Positions 1 to 7,437 of a stretch of DNA of 41,015 nt are shown piece by piece. The notes below the pieces were generated by a model. That model was not told where the DNA came from. It was given only the letters and a program-made list of their open reading frames with translations, and did no database searches. The stretch comes from Leptolinea sp. GTDB taxonomy: Bacteria > Chloroflexota > Anaerolineae > Anaerolineales > Anaerolineaceae. The DNA is taken from positions 1 to 41,015 of the forward strand of contig JAAYYW010000238.1 of the NCBI GenBank assembly GCA_012515195.1, in the 5' to 3' direction. The position numbers and the translations under genes are program-made. Positions within the stretch are counted from its first letter, which is position 1. Every line of letters starts with the position of its first letter.

Positions 1-933
1 GCCGATCAACTCGCCAAATACGGTGATATCATCGCGATCCGCACCGGAATGGGACGGATGTTCATCGGCCTGCTGCTGCTGGCCGGCGCCACATCCCTTC
101 CAGAGGTTCTCACATCCATAAGTTCATTAAGTCAGAACTCACCCGATCTGGCTGCAGGCAACCTGCTTGGCAGCAATGGCTTCAATATGCTCCTTCTGGC
201 TGTAGTGGATATGGTAAACCGCAATCAACGCCTCCTTCGAAAAGCTGTATTGCGCCACGCCCTGTCGGGCAGCCTGGCGGTATTTCTGATCAGTTCGGTG
301 ATCTTTTTCATGCTGGCCGATATCAAAATCCAGATCGGCTGGGTTGGATTGGATAGTCTCATCATTATCGCCATTTATATTGTGGCCGTCTGGCTTATTC
401 AGAGCAATGAGAACCATTCTCACTCCACGGACGAGGGGATGGAAATCCCGGAAGATACCCCCACCTTGAAAAAAGGGCTTATCGGGTTTATCCTCGCAGC
501 CGGGGGGCTGATGATTGTCACACCCATCATGGTGCGCAGCGCGAATGAGATCGCTGAAATCACCGGGCTTGGAGCCACATTTATTGGAACCACGCTGGTC
601 GCGTTGGTTACATCACTGCCAGAGCTTGTTACCACCATGGCCGCCATCAGGATCGGGGCGGCTGATATGGCCATCGGCAACCTGTTTGGAAGCAACATGT
701 TTAACATGTTCGCCATCGGCCTTACGGATTTCTTCTTCACCGACGGGCGCTTTCTGGCTTCCATTGACCCCTCTTTCTTGTTGGTAGGAACTGTCGGCCT
801 GATCTTGACGGGTATCGGTTTGATCGGGAATCTGGCAAAATTGGAAAGACGGGTATGGCGTTTCGAGATCGATTCTACGTTGATGATCATTACATATATC
901 GGATGCCTCTGGCTGCTTTATATTCGAAGTTGA
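1..933 (+). CDS. Na+/Ca2+ exchanger (CaxA/YrbG family), 5' truncated by window edge
   Basis: Integral membrane antiporter that would exchange Na+ (or H+/K+) for Ca2+ across the cytoplasmic membrane. The reading frame is open from base 1, and the residues before the first in-window ATG (49) fit the family, so the true start lies outside the window. Two inverted-topology alpha repeats are visible. The first has GATSLPE at about 88-108 and GNLLGSNGFNM at 157-189. The second has VTSLPELV at about 607 and GNLFGSNMFNM at 676-708. Several hydrophobic membrane helices surround them and a short charged loop (about 400-475) separates the halves. The acidic residue of each SLPE and the Asn of each GSNxFN are the expected cation ligands. 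A hairpin lies just downstream. The family call is secure; ion specificity is not visible. Confidence 0.9.
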   Translation, partial: ADQLAKYGDIIAIRTGMGRMFIGLLLLAGATSLPEVLTSISSLSQNSPDLAAGNLLGSNGFNMLLLAVVDMVNRNQRLLRKAVLRHALSGSLAVFLISSVIFFMLADIKIQIGWVGLDSLIIIAIYIVAVWLIQSNENHSHSTDEGMEIPEDTPTLKKGLIGFILAAGGLMIVTPIMVRSANEIAEITGLGATFIGTTLVALVTSLPELVTTMAAIRIGAADMAIGNLFGSNMFNMFAIGLTDFFFTDGRFLASIDPSFLLVGTVGLILTGIGLIGNLAKLERRVWRFEIDSTLMIITYIGCLWLLYIRS

Positions 934-962
934 GTGATCTTCCGATCACCGGGAGTATCGGA

Positions 963-1013
963 ACCGGGTTGATGAATTTTTTCGTCTTTTGACGAAAGTA
1001 TCATCAACCCGGT
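963..1013. terminator. long hairpin downstream of exchanger gene
   Basis: A 13-bp perfect inverted repeat (963-975 with 1001-1013) encloses a second short stem (981-986 with 991-996). It ends the exchanger transcript unit. There is no good T-run after the stem, so it may be a weak or Rho-assisted terminator, or a 3'-end stabiliser. Confidence 0.5.
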
Positions 1014-1066
1014 CTCTTATTAAAGACAAATTTCAAATGACCAAGATTGGTTTATAAAATTGCCTC

Positions 1067-1095
1067 TTGACATACTATGTATCACACAGTATTAT
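1067..1095 (+). promoter_or_regulatory. padR promoter with embedded palindromic operator
   Basis: A consensus -35 (TTGACA, 1067-1072), a 17-bp spacer and a -10 (TATTAT, 1090-1095) precede padR. A 21-bp imperfect palindrome spans 1072-1092 (ATACT-n-TGT-nnn-ACA-n-AGTAT), with 8 of 10 symmetric pairs matching. It fills the spacer and overlaps both promoter elements. TGT...ACA half-sites are typical of PadR operators, so repression by the downstream regulator is the natural reading. The predicted transcription start is about 1102. Confidence 0.75.
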
Positions 1096-1115
1096 GTCTA
1101 CAAGGATATAATATT

Positions 1116-1478
1116 ATGAACGATATTGGAATAGAAAACATATCATTGGAAATGCGGCGCGGGGTTATTGTTCTCGCGGTGCTCAATCTGTTGCAGCAAG
1201 AACAATATGGCTACTCCGTACTTAAGCTGCTATCTGAAAACGGGTTGAGCGTCGACCAGGGAACTCTATATCCCCTGCTCAGGCGGATGGAGAACCAGGG
1301 ATTGTTGCAATCCGCCTGGCGCGTGGAAGAGGCTCGTCCTCGCCGATATTACATTATTAGCACCCAGGGGCGTAAAACCCTGCCGTTATTGCAGCAGGAA
1401 TGGAACACAATTGTCACCGCCCTGCAACAAATTTCACAAGTAGGATCTGAACAGGATGGAAAGAATGAATCTAATTGA
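1116..1478 (+). CDS. PadR-family transcriptional regulator
   Basis: Small winged-helix repressor of the PadR type, 120 aa, close to the short PadR-s2 class. The region LSVDQGTLYPLLRRMENQGL is the classic recognition helix and wing entry (GTLYPLLRRME), followed by the wing RPRRYYIIS. A start at 1077 is possible in the same frame, but that codon lies upstream of the -10 element. ATG 1116 is preferred, with AAGGAT about 10 nt upstream. The last 23 nt overlap the next gene, a HAAS-type membrane protein, which is a common PadR partner. The two are probably co-expressed and translationally coupled. The promoter carries a palindrome suited to autoregulation. The effector is unknown. Confidence 0.88.
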   Translation: MNDIGIENISLEMRRGVIVLAVLNLLQQEQYGYSVLKLLSENGLSVDQGTLYPLLRRMENQGLLQSAWRVEEARPRRYYIISTQGRKTLPLLQQEWNTIVTALQQISQVGSEQDGKNESN

Positions 1479-2460
1479 TAAATATATCGAGCAGGTAGGC
1501 GAAAACCTGCCCGCCAAAGATCGTGAAGATATTCAGAAAGAGATCCGGTCAATACTGGAAGACACACTGGAAAACCGCAGCCAGCAGGAAGACCGTCCGA
1601 TTAATGACCCTATGATCGTGGGAGTGTTGAAGGAATTTGGAACACCCCGAAAAATGGCCGAAGCCTACATGCCTCCACGGTACCTGATCGGACCGAGATT
1701 ATTTCCCACCTTTTTGATGGTAACCAAGATTATCCTGGGTATCGTTCTGTTGGTTGGTATTGTCACCACATCAGTGACCTTATTCCAGCAGCCGCTTACC
1801 CTGGAATCGGCATTTGAAGTAGTCTTAAAAAGATTGCTTGAACTTCTGGGATCAATGCTTTCCGTGTTGGGGAATATTGTTTTTGTGTTCGCCATAATTG
1901 AATGGGTTTTGTCCAAGGAAAAGTTCATCAGCGAAGAGAATTGGGACCCACGCAGTCTGGAAGGCGAAGAAAACCGGGACGAGATCAAACCCTGGAGTCA
2001 GGTTCCTGATATTGCGTTTACTATCTTTACCCTGCTGTTCTTCAATCTATTCGCCGCCAAACTCGGGGCCTATTTCAATGACGCTTCCGGTATATCGGTG
2101 TTCATCCCCGCGCTTTCCCCGGTCTTTTTTACCTACCTACCCTGGTTCAATACCATCTGGGTTCTGGGATTGGGGTTGAATTTAGCCCTTATCCGCATTG
2201 GCAAATGGCAGCCCTGGAGTCGCTGGTTTCAGGTCGGCCTGGATGTAATGAGCCTGATCGTACTGATCCTGATGGCAAGCGGCCCATCGATCATCGCGCC
2301 GGCAACTGACAATTTTTCGACGTACGGGGTTACCGGTTCACAGATCGCAGGCATCTATACCGGGCTGGCGATCGGGATCAAAGCCTTGTTGATCATTTTG
2401 ATCATTGTATTTATCTACGAAATCGGTGAAACTGTTTACAGGATATTCCGCAAGAAATAA
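1456..2460 (+). CDS. HAAS/DUF1700-type membrane protein paired with PadR
   Basis: 334-aa membrane protein. The cytoplasmic N-terminus (about residues 1-80: IDKYIEQVGENLPAKDREDI, then EFGTPRKMAEAYMPPRYL) is the helical HAAS/DUF1700 signature usually found beside PadR regulators. The rest holds about five or six hydrophobic segments separated by short charged loops. It overlaps padR by 23 nt, so it belongs to the same transcript. ATG 1456 is used because AGGAT lies about 10 nt upstream; an in-frame ATG at 1465 is an alternative. Its function is unknown. The pairing suggests an envelope-stress or membrane-active compound sensing unit, which is inference from family context. Confidence 0.75.
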   Translation: MERMNLIDKYIEQVGENLPAKDREDIQKEIRSILEDTLENRSQQEDRPINDPMIVGVLKEFGTPRKMAEAYMPPRYLIGPRLFPTFLMVTKIILGIVLLVGIVTTSVTLFQQPLTLESAFEVVLKRLLELLGSMLSVLGNIVFVFAIIEWVLSKEKFISEENWDPRSLEGEENRDEIKPWSQVPDIAFTIFTLLFFNLFAAKLGAYFNDASGISVFIPALSPVFFTYLPWFNTIWVLGLGLNLALIRIGKWQPWSRWFQVGLDVMSLIVLILMASGPSIIAPATDNFSTYGVTGSQIAGIYTGLAIGIKALLIILIIVFIYEIGETVYRIFRKK

Positions 2461-2501
2461 GGAAAGAATGAAATCCTTGTTTTGAACCCATCAGAGATTC
2501 A

Positions 2502-3011
2502 ATGAACATACGTAAAGCAACACCACAGGACAATTTTTTACTGGCAAACTTGGGAGTCCGCACCTTCGCGGACTCCTTTGGTGCTGATAACACTCCCGAA
2601 GATATGGCCGACTATCTGAAAGGGTCATTCTCACCAAAAAAGCAGGCTACCGAACTGGCTGAAGAGGGAACCACATTTCTAATCGCCGAAATTGATGGCC
2701 AGCCTGTTGGATATACCCGATTACGGCAGGATCCACCGCCGGACTGTGTGACAGGGGTTCACCCGATCGAGATCGTTCGTCTGTACTCCGTAAAAGAATG
2801 GATCGGCCGCGGTGTGGGTGCTGCTCTAATGCAGGCCTGTCTGGATGAAGCCTCACGCGCGGGGCATGATGTTATCTGGCTGGATGTCTGGGAAAAGAAT
2901 CCGCGCGCCATCGCGTTTTATCAGAAATGGGGATTCAAAAAAGTCGGTGAACAGGGTTTTCAACTGGGAAGCGACCTGCAAAATGATTGGTTAATGGTCC
3001 GGCAAGTATAA
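2502..3011 (+). CDS. GNAT-family N-acetyltransferase
   Basis: 169-aa single-domain acetyltransferase that would move an acetyl group from acetyl-CoA to an amine. The acetyl-CoA pyrophosphate loop is IGRGVGAALMQACLDEA (residues about 97-113). Motif B is WLDVWEKNPRAIAFYQKWGF (about 125-144), the standard C-terminal GNAT signature. The N-terminus MNIRKATPQDNFLLANLG is a typical GNAT beginning. It lies 41 nt after the HAAS gene on the same strand with only a weak ribosome site, so it may be read through from the padR promoter. The substrate cannot be told from sequence. Confidence 0.85.
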   Translation: MNIRKATPQDNFLLANLGVRTFADSFGADNTPEDMADYLKGSFSPKKQATELAEEGTTFLIAEIDGQPVGYTRLRQDPPPDCVTGVHPIEIVRLYSVKEWIGRGVGAALMQACLDEASRAGHDVIWLDVWEKNPRAIAFYQKWGFKKVGEQGFQLGSDLQNDWLMVRQV

Positions 3012-3080
3012 TCAGGCTTCTCCTTTGGAAAGACAGGTCGAACAAGACAAAACCGTATTTCGTTCAATATTCCAGACTTT

Positions 3081-3109
3081 TTTGGTATTTATCAGAATAT
3101 TGGTATAAT
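3081..3109 (+). promoter_or_regulatory. extended -10 promoter ahead of hemerythrin region
   Basis: TGG-TATAAT (extended -10, hexamer 3104-3109) has a poor -35 (TTTGGT at 3081-3086, 17-bp spacer). It would transcribe both the decayed hemerythrin copy and the intact gene. The stretch 3012-3443 holds no intact gene otherwise. Confidence 0.5.
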
Positions 3110-3173
3110 ATCAATGGCTATCCATGATCCTGTCTACTTACCGGTATACGCATGTAGGAGGAAATTCACAACC

Positions 3174-3395
3174 ATGCTGCAGTTTAATTTGTACGTCGAG
3201 TCCAAGCCGGAAATTCCGGAGATCGACGAGGAGCACGCTTAAATCCATGCCAATTCCAGACGATCCCTGGAATTGAAAATTTTTTTCTCGACGAATAAAG
3301 CGGCTTTCGAAACAACCATGACCGGTACCTGCATGAGGATCAGCACCACATTGGAAAATTGACAAAAAGTTATCCGTTTTCAATCAAAAAAAGGA
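3174..3395 (+). pseudogene. decayed hemerythrin-like copy
   Basis: An AGGAGG (3156-3161) precedes ATG 3174. The frame then reads 22 codons ending IPEIDEEHA before TAA at 3240. That tail aligns with IDEIDGQHA of the intact hemerythrin just downstream, including the first iron-ligand His. After the stop, another frame (about 3316-3395) reads NHDRYLHEDQHHIGKLTK, a His-rich stretch that resembles a hemerythrin helix only loosely. The simplest reading is a tandem hemerythrin duplicate broken by stops and frameshifts. A short genuine peptide or chance similarity cannot be excluded, since only the 22-residue start matches well. Confidence 0.4.
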
Positions 3396-3443
3396 CTTAT
3401 TTAGAAAACTTGACTCCGCACGGGGCAAAAAAAGGAGAACGCC

Positions 3444-3851
3444 TTGAACAACCAGCTTTTTGACTTCGAAAAAGAATATAAATTTGGGATAGATGAAATT
3501 GACGGACAGCATGCCAGTCTGGTAAATATGATCGCTGAGATACAGATCATGTTCAGAGATAACAAGAAGGAAGAGGCTGCCAAGTATTTTTTTGAAACCA
3601 TGTCCCGTTATTTAATCGAGCACTTTTCTTATGAAGAATCGTTCATGGAAAAGATCGGATATCCGCAATTGGAAGAGCACCGGAAAGTTCACGCGAACTT
3701 TCGGAAAAATATGGAGAAATCCTTTGAGTTGATCTCGAAAGGGGATGAACCTGCTTTTCGTAATGCGTTATCGGACACATACCTGTGGATCCTCACTCAT
3801 ATAGGAAAAACAGACCGCAAGTATGCAGTTTTTTACAACACAAACCAGTAG
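3444..3851 (+). CDS. bacteriohemerythrin
   Basis: 135-aa single-domain hemerythrin, a four-helix bundle with a non-haem di-iron centre that reversibly binds O2. All seven expected ligands are present: His23 (IDGQHASL), His60 and Glu64 (EHFSYEE), His79 and His83 (EEHRKVHANF), His119 and Asp124 (HIGKTDRKY). The start is TTG 3444 with AAAGGAGA six nt upstream; no better ATG exists. It stands alone, with a broken copy before it and a strong terminator after it. In an anaerobe such a protein would scavenge, store or sense O2. It has no fused signalling domain, so sensing would need a partner. Confidence 0.93.
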   Translation: MNNQLFDFEKEYKFGIDEIDGQHASLVNMIAEIQIMFRDNKKEEAAKYFFETMSRYLIEHFSYEESFMEKIGYPQLEEHRKVHANFRKNMEKSFELISKGDEPAFRNALSDTYLWILTHIGKTDRKYAVFYNTNQ

Positions 3852-3864
3852 AAAATACAGTAAA

Positions 3865-3897
3865 ACCCCCACGGATCACAACCCGTGGGGGTTTTTT
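3865..3897. terminator. bidirectional intrinsic terminator
   Basis: 10-bp stem (3865-3874 with 3883-3892), an 8-nt loop and T6 on the plus strand (3892-3897). Four A residues on the left arm side give a shorter U-tract on the minus strand. It sits between the convergent hemerythrin and release-factor-like genes and can serve both. Confidence 0.85.
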
Positions 3898-3908
3898 CTA
3901 GAAATATC

Positions 3909-5009
3909 TCAATAGCGTAGGATCGCGCCGATGTTCCCCACTTTTTCAAAATCCGGATTGGTGCGAACCACCTCAACTTCGCCCCCGCTGCGCATTACTT
4001 CATTCACAGCCAGTTCAACCCCATCCTCCACCGGAACGATCTTGCTGCCGCAGTATTTACATTGTGGGTTTGAATGCAGAGTCAATCTGCCGCAACCAGT
4101 GCAACGGTGTGCTGACTGCCGGAATCCTTCCGTTACGACCAGCGTTTGCACCCGGCTCTGGGAAACAGCTTGAAATGTGTTTTCCAGCCCGATCTCGGCG
4201 CCGGCATGTTTACCGGCCCGTGAAATGACGGAGCGCACCGTCTGAAGATCGCGGGCAGCCTCCGCTTCTTTACCTATCTGCATGGCCTTTGCCAGAACCT
4301 CCGCATGTGAAGCGGTCATACTCATGGCAAATGAGCCAATGATCAGGCTATGCCAGGTTTTCGGCAACTGGGTCTTGAATAGCGCAATATTATCGTCGGT
4401 TCCGCCGATCACAATCCGCCGGATATGCTTCTCCTCGAAGAAATGTGAGGCAAAAGCCGCGATCTCTTTCATATTCCGCTCAACCACTTCATCTTCATAA
4501 TTCGTCTGTCCGGCTGTTCCACCTCGCTGACCGGCAACTGTAGACGCCCCCCCACGTTTGGTGTGTTTGACCAATGTGCCCAGAACACCTTCCTGCTCCA
4601 CCAGTTCACCCAGGTGAAAATGGAATACCCGTGCTCCCTGGCGGTCGATTAGTATCACCCCATATCCCCCAAAAAGATCGAAGATATCTGCCAGTGGCTT
4701 TATGGCAAATTGGTGACCGCTAAAAACTTGATCGCGAACCGGAACACCCAGCCAAACCGCGCGGAAAAAACCTTCCCCACTCGCAGAGAACATGGCCAAT
4801 CCGCGTCCAGCCATTGGCTGATGTGTTTCGAAATAATCCATCACAGCCTTGACATCGGGCTCTGGCTCCACCCCCTTTAATAATGCCCGCAGCCGTAACT
4901 TAATCGTTTCCGCGTTTCCCACGGCAGGATCAGTATTCAAGTACACGGTCAGCGCTGGAGATTTGGTGTTAATACCTGCCATTTCTTTTAACTGGTGATC
5001 CGTAAACAT
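3909..5009 (-). CDS. aeRF1/Vms1-like (baeRF) release-factor-family protein with zinc ribbon
   Basis: 366-aa homologue of archaeo-eukaryotic release factor 1, of the bacterial baeRF/Vms1 type. Residues about 15-140 form a variant N-terminal domain. Residues 148-168 are a Gly/Gln-rich loop with AGQ twice (159-161, 166-168), at the place of the peptidyl-tRNA-hydrolysing GGQ loop. Next come an RNase-H-like middle domain (IRRIVIGGTDDNIALF, 196-211) and a C-terminal eL30-like domain (VQTLVVTEGF, then NIGAILRY at the very end, as in aRF1). A zinc ribbon uses Cys303, 306, 317 and 320. The start at 5009 has GAGGAGG upstream; a longer frame to 5063 is less likely. It is third in an operon with DnaJ and HtrA. 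Peptidyl-tRNA hydrolysis on stalled ribosomes is inferred. Confidence 0.75.
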   Translation of the reverse strand: MFTDHQLKEMAGINTKSPALTVYLNTDPAVGNAETIKLRLRALLKGVEPEPDVKAVMDYFETHQPMAGRGLAMFSASGEGFFRAVWLGVPVRDQVFSGHQFAIKPLADIFDLFGGYGVILIDRQGARVFHFHLGELVEQEGVLGTLVKHTKRGGASTVAGQRGGTAGQTNYEDEVVERNMKEIAAFASHFFEEKHIRRIVIGGTDDNIALFKTQLPKTWHSLIIGSFAMSMTASHAEVLAKAMQIGKEAEAARDLQTVRSVISRAGKHAGAEIGLENTFQAVSQSRVQTLVVTEGFRQSAHRCTGCGRLTLHSNPQCKYCGSKIVPVEDGVELAVNEVMRSGGEVEVVRTNPDFEKVGNIGAILRY

Positions 5010-5068
5010 GAAATCCTCCTCGAATGAGATGGTTGGATCAAATTGGGTGCGGCGTGCACTCAATTATG

Positions 5069-6241
5069 TCAGGGGCGTTTGCCCAGTGTCAAAGCGAACT
5101 CCTTCTCCTCATTATTCCGTATCACCCGGACTACAATTGAATCTCCCGGGCTTTTATTGGTCATGATGTAGCTCATCAGATCCCCGAAAACACGAACCGG
5201 TCGGCCATCAACGGCGATGATCAGGTCACCCCCGCCCAGCAGCCCGCGGATGCGAGTGGCGGCATGTCCGCCTACGAGTCCGGCCTTATCAGCCGGGCTG
5301 CCGGCAAGAACTTCGATGAGGTACGCGCCCGAAGTTGTGGTTAAACCCAGTTCTTCGCGCTCCAGCAGACTTAAATCTCCGCCCGGCGGGGTGGAAATAC
5401 CCAGGTATGGGTAATCATAAGAACCCTGTTCGATTAACACAGGGACAACTCGTTTGAGAATATTAACCGATACGGCAAAACCTATACCGCTGTTGACTGG
5501 ATCACCATCTGAATTCGTCCCGGTGGTGCGAATGGAACGGTTCAACCCGACCACCTCTCCATTCAAATTCAATAACGGGCCACCTGAATTACCGGGGTTG
5601 ATTGAAGCGTCTGTCTGCAATATGTCGCCAGTGGAAAAATAACTGCCATCTTCCGTCTGCCGCAGTGAATCCATGGTTCGGCCTTTGGCAGAGATAATTC
5701 CCATTGTCATCGTTCCGTTCAATCCAAACGGATTTCCAATGGCGACGACAGTCTGACCAACCTTCGTCTGATCCGAATCTCCCAATGTTAGCGGGAATAG
5801 TTGATCGGCCGGGGCCTCCACCTTGATCACAGCCAGATCCGAATCCAGGTCTATGGCTTTGACAATTCCACGCGTTTTGAAACCGCTGGGAAAATCGACT
5901 TCCAGATCAGTAGCCCCTTCCACCACATGGTAGTTTGTAACCACATACCCATCTGAGTTGAACACAAATCCAGAACCCAATCCACTGCCGATCTCGCCGA
6001 TCTGCTGAATCAGAACAACACCCGGGCTGACTGCGTCATACAAACGAACCAGCCTGTCCTGATCTGCCTCAAGATTGGGATTCACCGCCGAGACGGATAT
6101 CGTCATCGGGGTTGGAGCCGCGAGTGTTGGCAAAGATTGTGCCGCGCCCTGTGCCATGGACGGCGCATTGTAGGTAAATTGACATGCCACCATGCTCAAT
6201 GCCAGAATCACGGTTACAACAACGATCTTAATATTTCGCAT
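5069..6241 (-). CDS. HtrA/DegP-type S1C serine protease with PDZ domain, lipoprotein-like
   Basis: 390-aa envelope protease that degrades misfolded exported proteins. Residues 1-20 form a signal sequence ending in a lipobox-like LSMVAC, so Cys20 may be lipidated. A Pro/Thr-rich spacer precedes the trypsin-like domain with the catalytic triad His105 (TNYHVVEGA), Asp135 (LDSDLAVIK) and Ser219 (INPGNSGGPLL). One PDZ domain follows (about 295-385: YLGIST, GLVGGHAATRIRGLLGGGDL, IIAVDGRPV). The start at 6241 has AGGATGG just upstream; a longer frame starting at 6292 would overlap dnaJ. It lies 25 nt after dnaJ and 59 nt before the release-factor-like gene, so the three probably share one mRNA. Protease identity is firm; the lipid anchor is an inference. 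Confidence 0.92.
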   Translation of the reverse strand: MRNIKIVVVTVILALSMVACQFTYNAPSMAQGAAQSLPTLAAPTPMTISVSAVNPNLEADQDRLVRLYDAVSPGVVLIQQIGEIGSGLGSGFVFNSDGYVVTNYHVVEGATDLEVDFPSGFKTRGIVKAIDLDSDLAVIKVEAPADQLFPLTLGDSDQTKVGQTVVAIGNPFGLNGTMTMGIISAKGRTMDSLRQTEDGSYFSTGDILQTDASINPGNSGGPLLNLNGEVVGLNRSIRTTGTNSDGDPVNSGIGFAVSVNILKRVVPVLIEQGSYDYPYLGISTPPGGDLSLLEREELGLTTTSGAYLIEVLAGSPADKAGLVGGHAATRIRGLLGGGDLIIAVDGRPVRVFGDLMSYIMTNKSPGDSIVVRVIRNNEEKEFALTLGKRP

Positions 6242-6266
6242 GTACCATCCTGAAAAACCAGTAATT

Positions 6267-7232
6267 CTATTTTTCTTTGGAAAGCTGTTCAAATAATTCT
6301 CGCTGCCTGGTTGAAAGGGTTTTTGGCAATTGCACCTTTACTTTCGCATACAGGTCTCCGAAAGTCTGCGAATTACGCAGATGCGGCATTCCCCTGCCAG
6401 CCAATCGGAACGTTTGACCGGGTTGGGTGCCTGATGGAATTTTCAACATCACATTTCCTGAAAGTGTACCAACATTGATCTGTCCACCCAAAATAGCTGT
6501 ATAAAGATCAATGGGAACTTCGCAATGCAGATCGTCACCTTTGCGCTCAAAGCGCGCATCGGGCAGCAACTCGATTAAAAGATAGATATCCTGCTTCAAT
6601 CCGTTGGAATTTCCGCCGGCAACCCGGACTTTCGTTCCATTGCCTGCGCCTGGTGGAATCTTAACCTCCAGCCGACGGCTATCCACCTGCAGGATTCGCT
6701 GTGTTCCCCGAAATGCCTCATCCAATGAGATGGAAACATTCCGCTCTATGGAACGCGGTGCGGCTTTTCGTGGATCCAGCCGGGTGGTTCGGGCTGTACT
6801 CGCGCTTCCGCGCGGCGATGAACGGGGCATCCCACCAGCCATTCCTCCAAAAACCGCGTTGAAGAAATCAGAAAAACCTCCGCTGAAAATATCTTCAAAG
6901 CCGGTGGAATCAACCCGGTACGTTGCACCGCCTCGACCAGCTTGCTGCTGAGCCTGGTTGATCCAATCGTTCCAGTTAAATCCGCCCTGGGCACCACCGC
7001 GCTGCCAGGAATTGTACGAATCTCCCAGCTGATCATACCGGTTGCGCTTTTGCGGGTCGCTCAATACTTCGTAGGCTTCATTGATTTCTTTAAAGGTATC
7101 TTCCGCCTGTTTATTACCCTGATTACGATCAGGGTGATATTTCATAGCGAGTTTCCTGTAAGCCTTTTTTATTTCATCCGCATTGGCAGAACGTTCCACC
7201 CCTAATATTTTGTAATAATCCTTATAATCCAT
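6267..7232 (-). CDS. DnaJ-family co-chaperone, CbpA type
   Basis: 321-aa Hsp40 that stimulates DnaK ATPase and delivers clients. The J domain spans residues 1-70, with HPD at 33-35 (KYHPDRNQG). Then comes a Gly/Phe-rich linker (about 80-150) and two C-terminal beta-domains ([17 protein letters not shown], about 210; [20 protein letters not shown], about 265). No CxxCxGxG zinc-finger repeats occur, so this is the CbpA class and not DnaJ proper. Start at 7232 ([12 protein letters not shown]); the frame continues to 7280 but those residues do not match the family. There is no Shine-Dalgarno, and a -10 sits 6 nt upstream, suggesting leaderless translation. First gene of a dnaJ-htrA-release-factor operon. 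Confidence 0.9.
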   Translation of the reverse strand: MDYKDYYKILGVERSANADEIKKAYRKLAMKYHPDRNQGNKQAEDTFKEINEAYEVLSDPQKRNRYDQLGDSYNSWQRGGAQGGFNWNDWINQAQQQAGRGGATYRVDSTGFEDIFSGGFSDFFNAVFGGMAGGMPRSSPRGSASTARTTRLDPRKAAPRSIERNVSISLDEAFRGTQRILQVDSRRLEVKIPPGAGNGTKVRVAGGNSNGLKQDIYLLIELLPDARFERKGDDLHCEVPIDLYTAILGGQINVGTLSGNVMLKIPSGTQPGQTFRLAGRGMPHLRNSQTFGDLYAKVKVQLPKTLSTRQRELFEQLSKEK

Positions 7233-7238
7233 AAAATT

Positions 7239-7268
7239 ATTGTATTCATTACACGGATGGAAAGTCAA
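7239..7268 (-). promoter_or_regulatory. dnaJ operon promoter, leaderless arrangement
   Basis: On the minus strand, TTGACT (7268-7263), an 18-bp spacer and TACAAT (7244-7239), then 6 nt and the dnaJ ATG at 7232. The start of transcription would coincide with the start codon. The rest of 7269-7437 shows no gene and no clear promoter for the kinase. Confidence 0.65.
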
Positions 7269-7437
7269 GAGATACAGCATATATCTTACGTAAAGTTAAT
7301 GTAAGTTTCACAACCCGGATGCTTTCTGTACGACCGATGGTTATGTGCTATCATAAACACTTGGATTTAGCAATTTTCGACATGTCAGTTCTTTGCTGGT
7401 CCGCCTTAAGGATATTTATACGGGTAACACAGAAGAT

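Noticed and set aside
420-890. 156-codon open frame antisense to the exchanger gene
   Set aside because: It is the mirror frame of a membrane-protein gene, rich in Pro/Ser and with no recognisable motif or ribosome site.
7393-7437. Upstream TTG start for the sensor kinase
   Set aside because: No ribosome site and the added residues lack domain similarity; left as an alternative.
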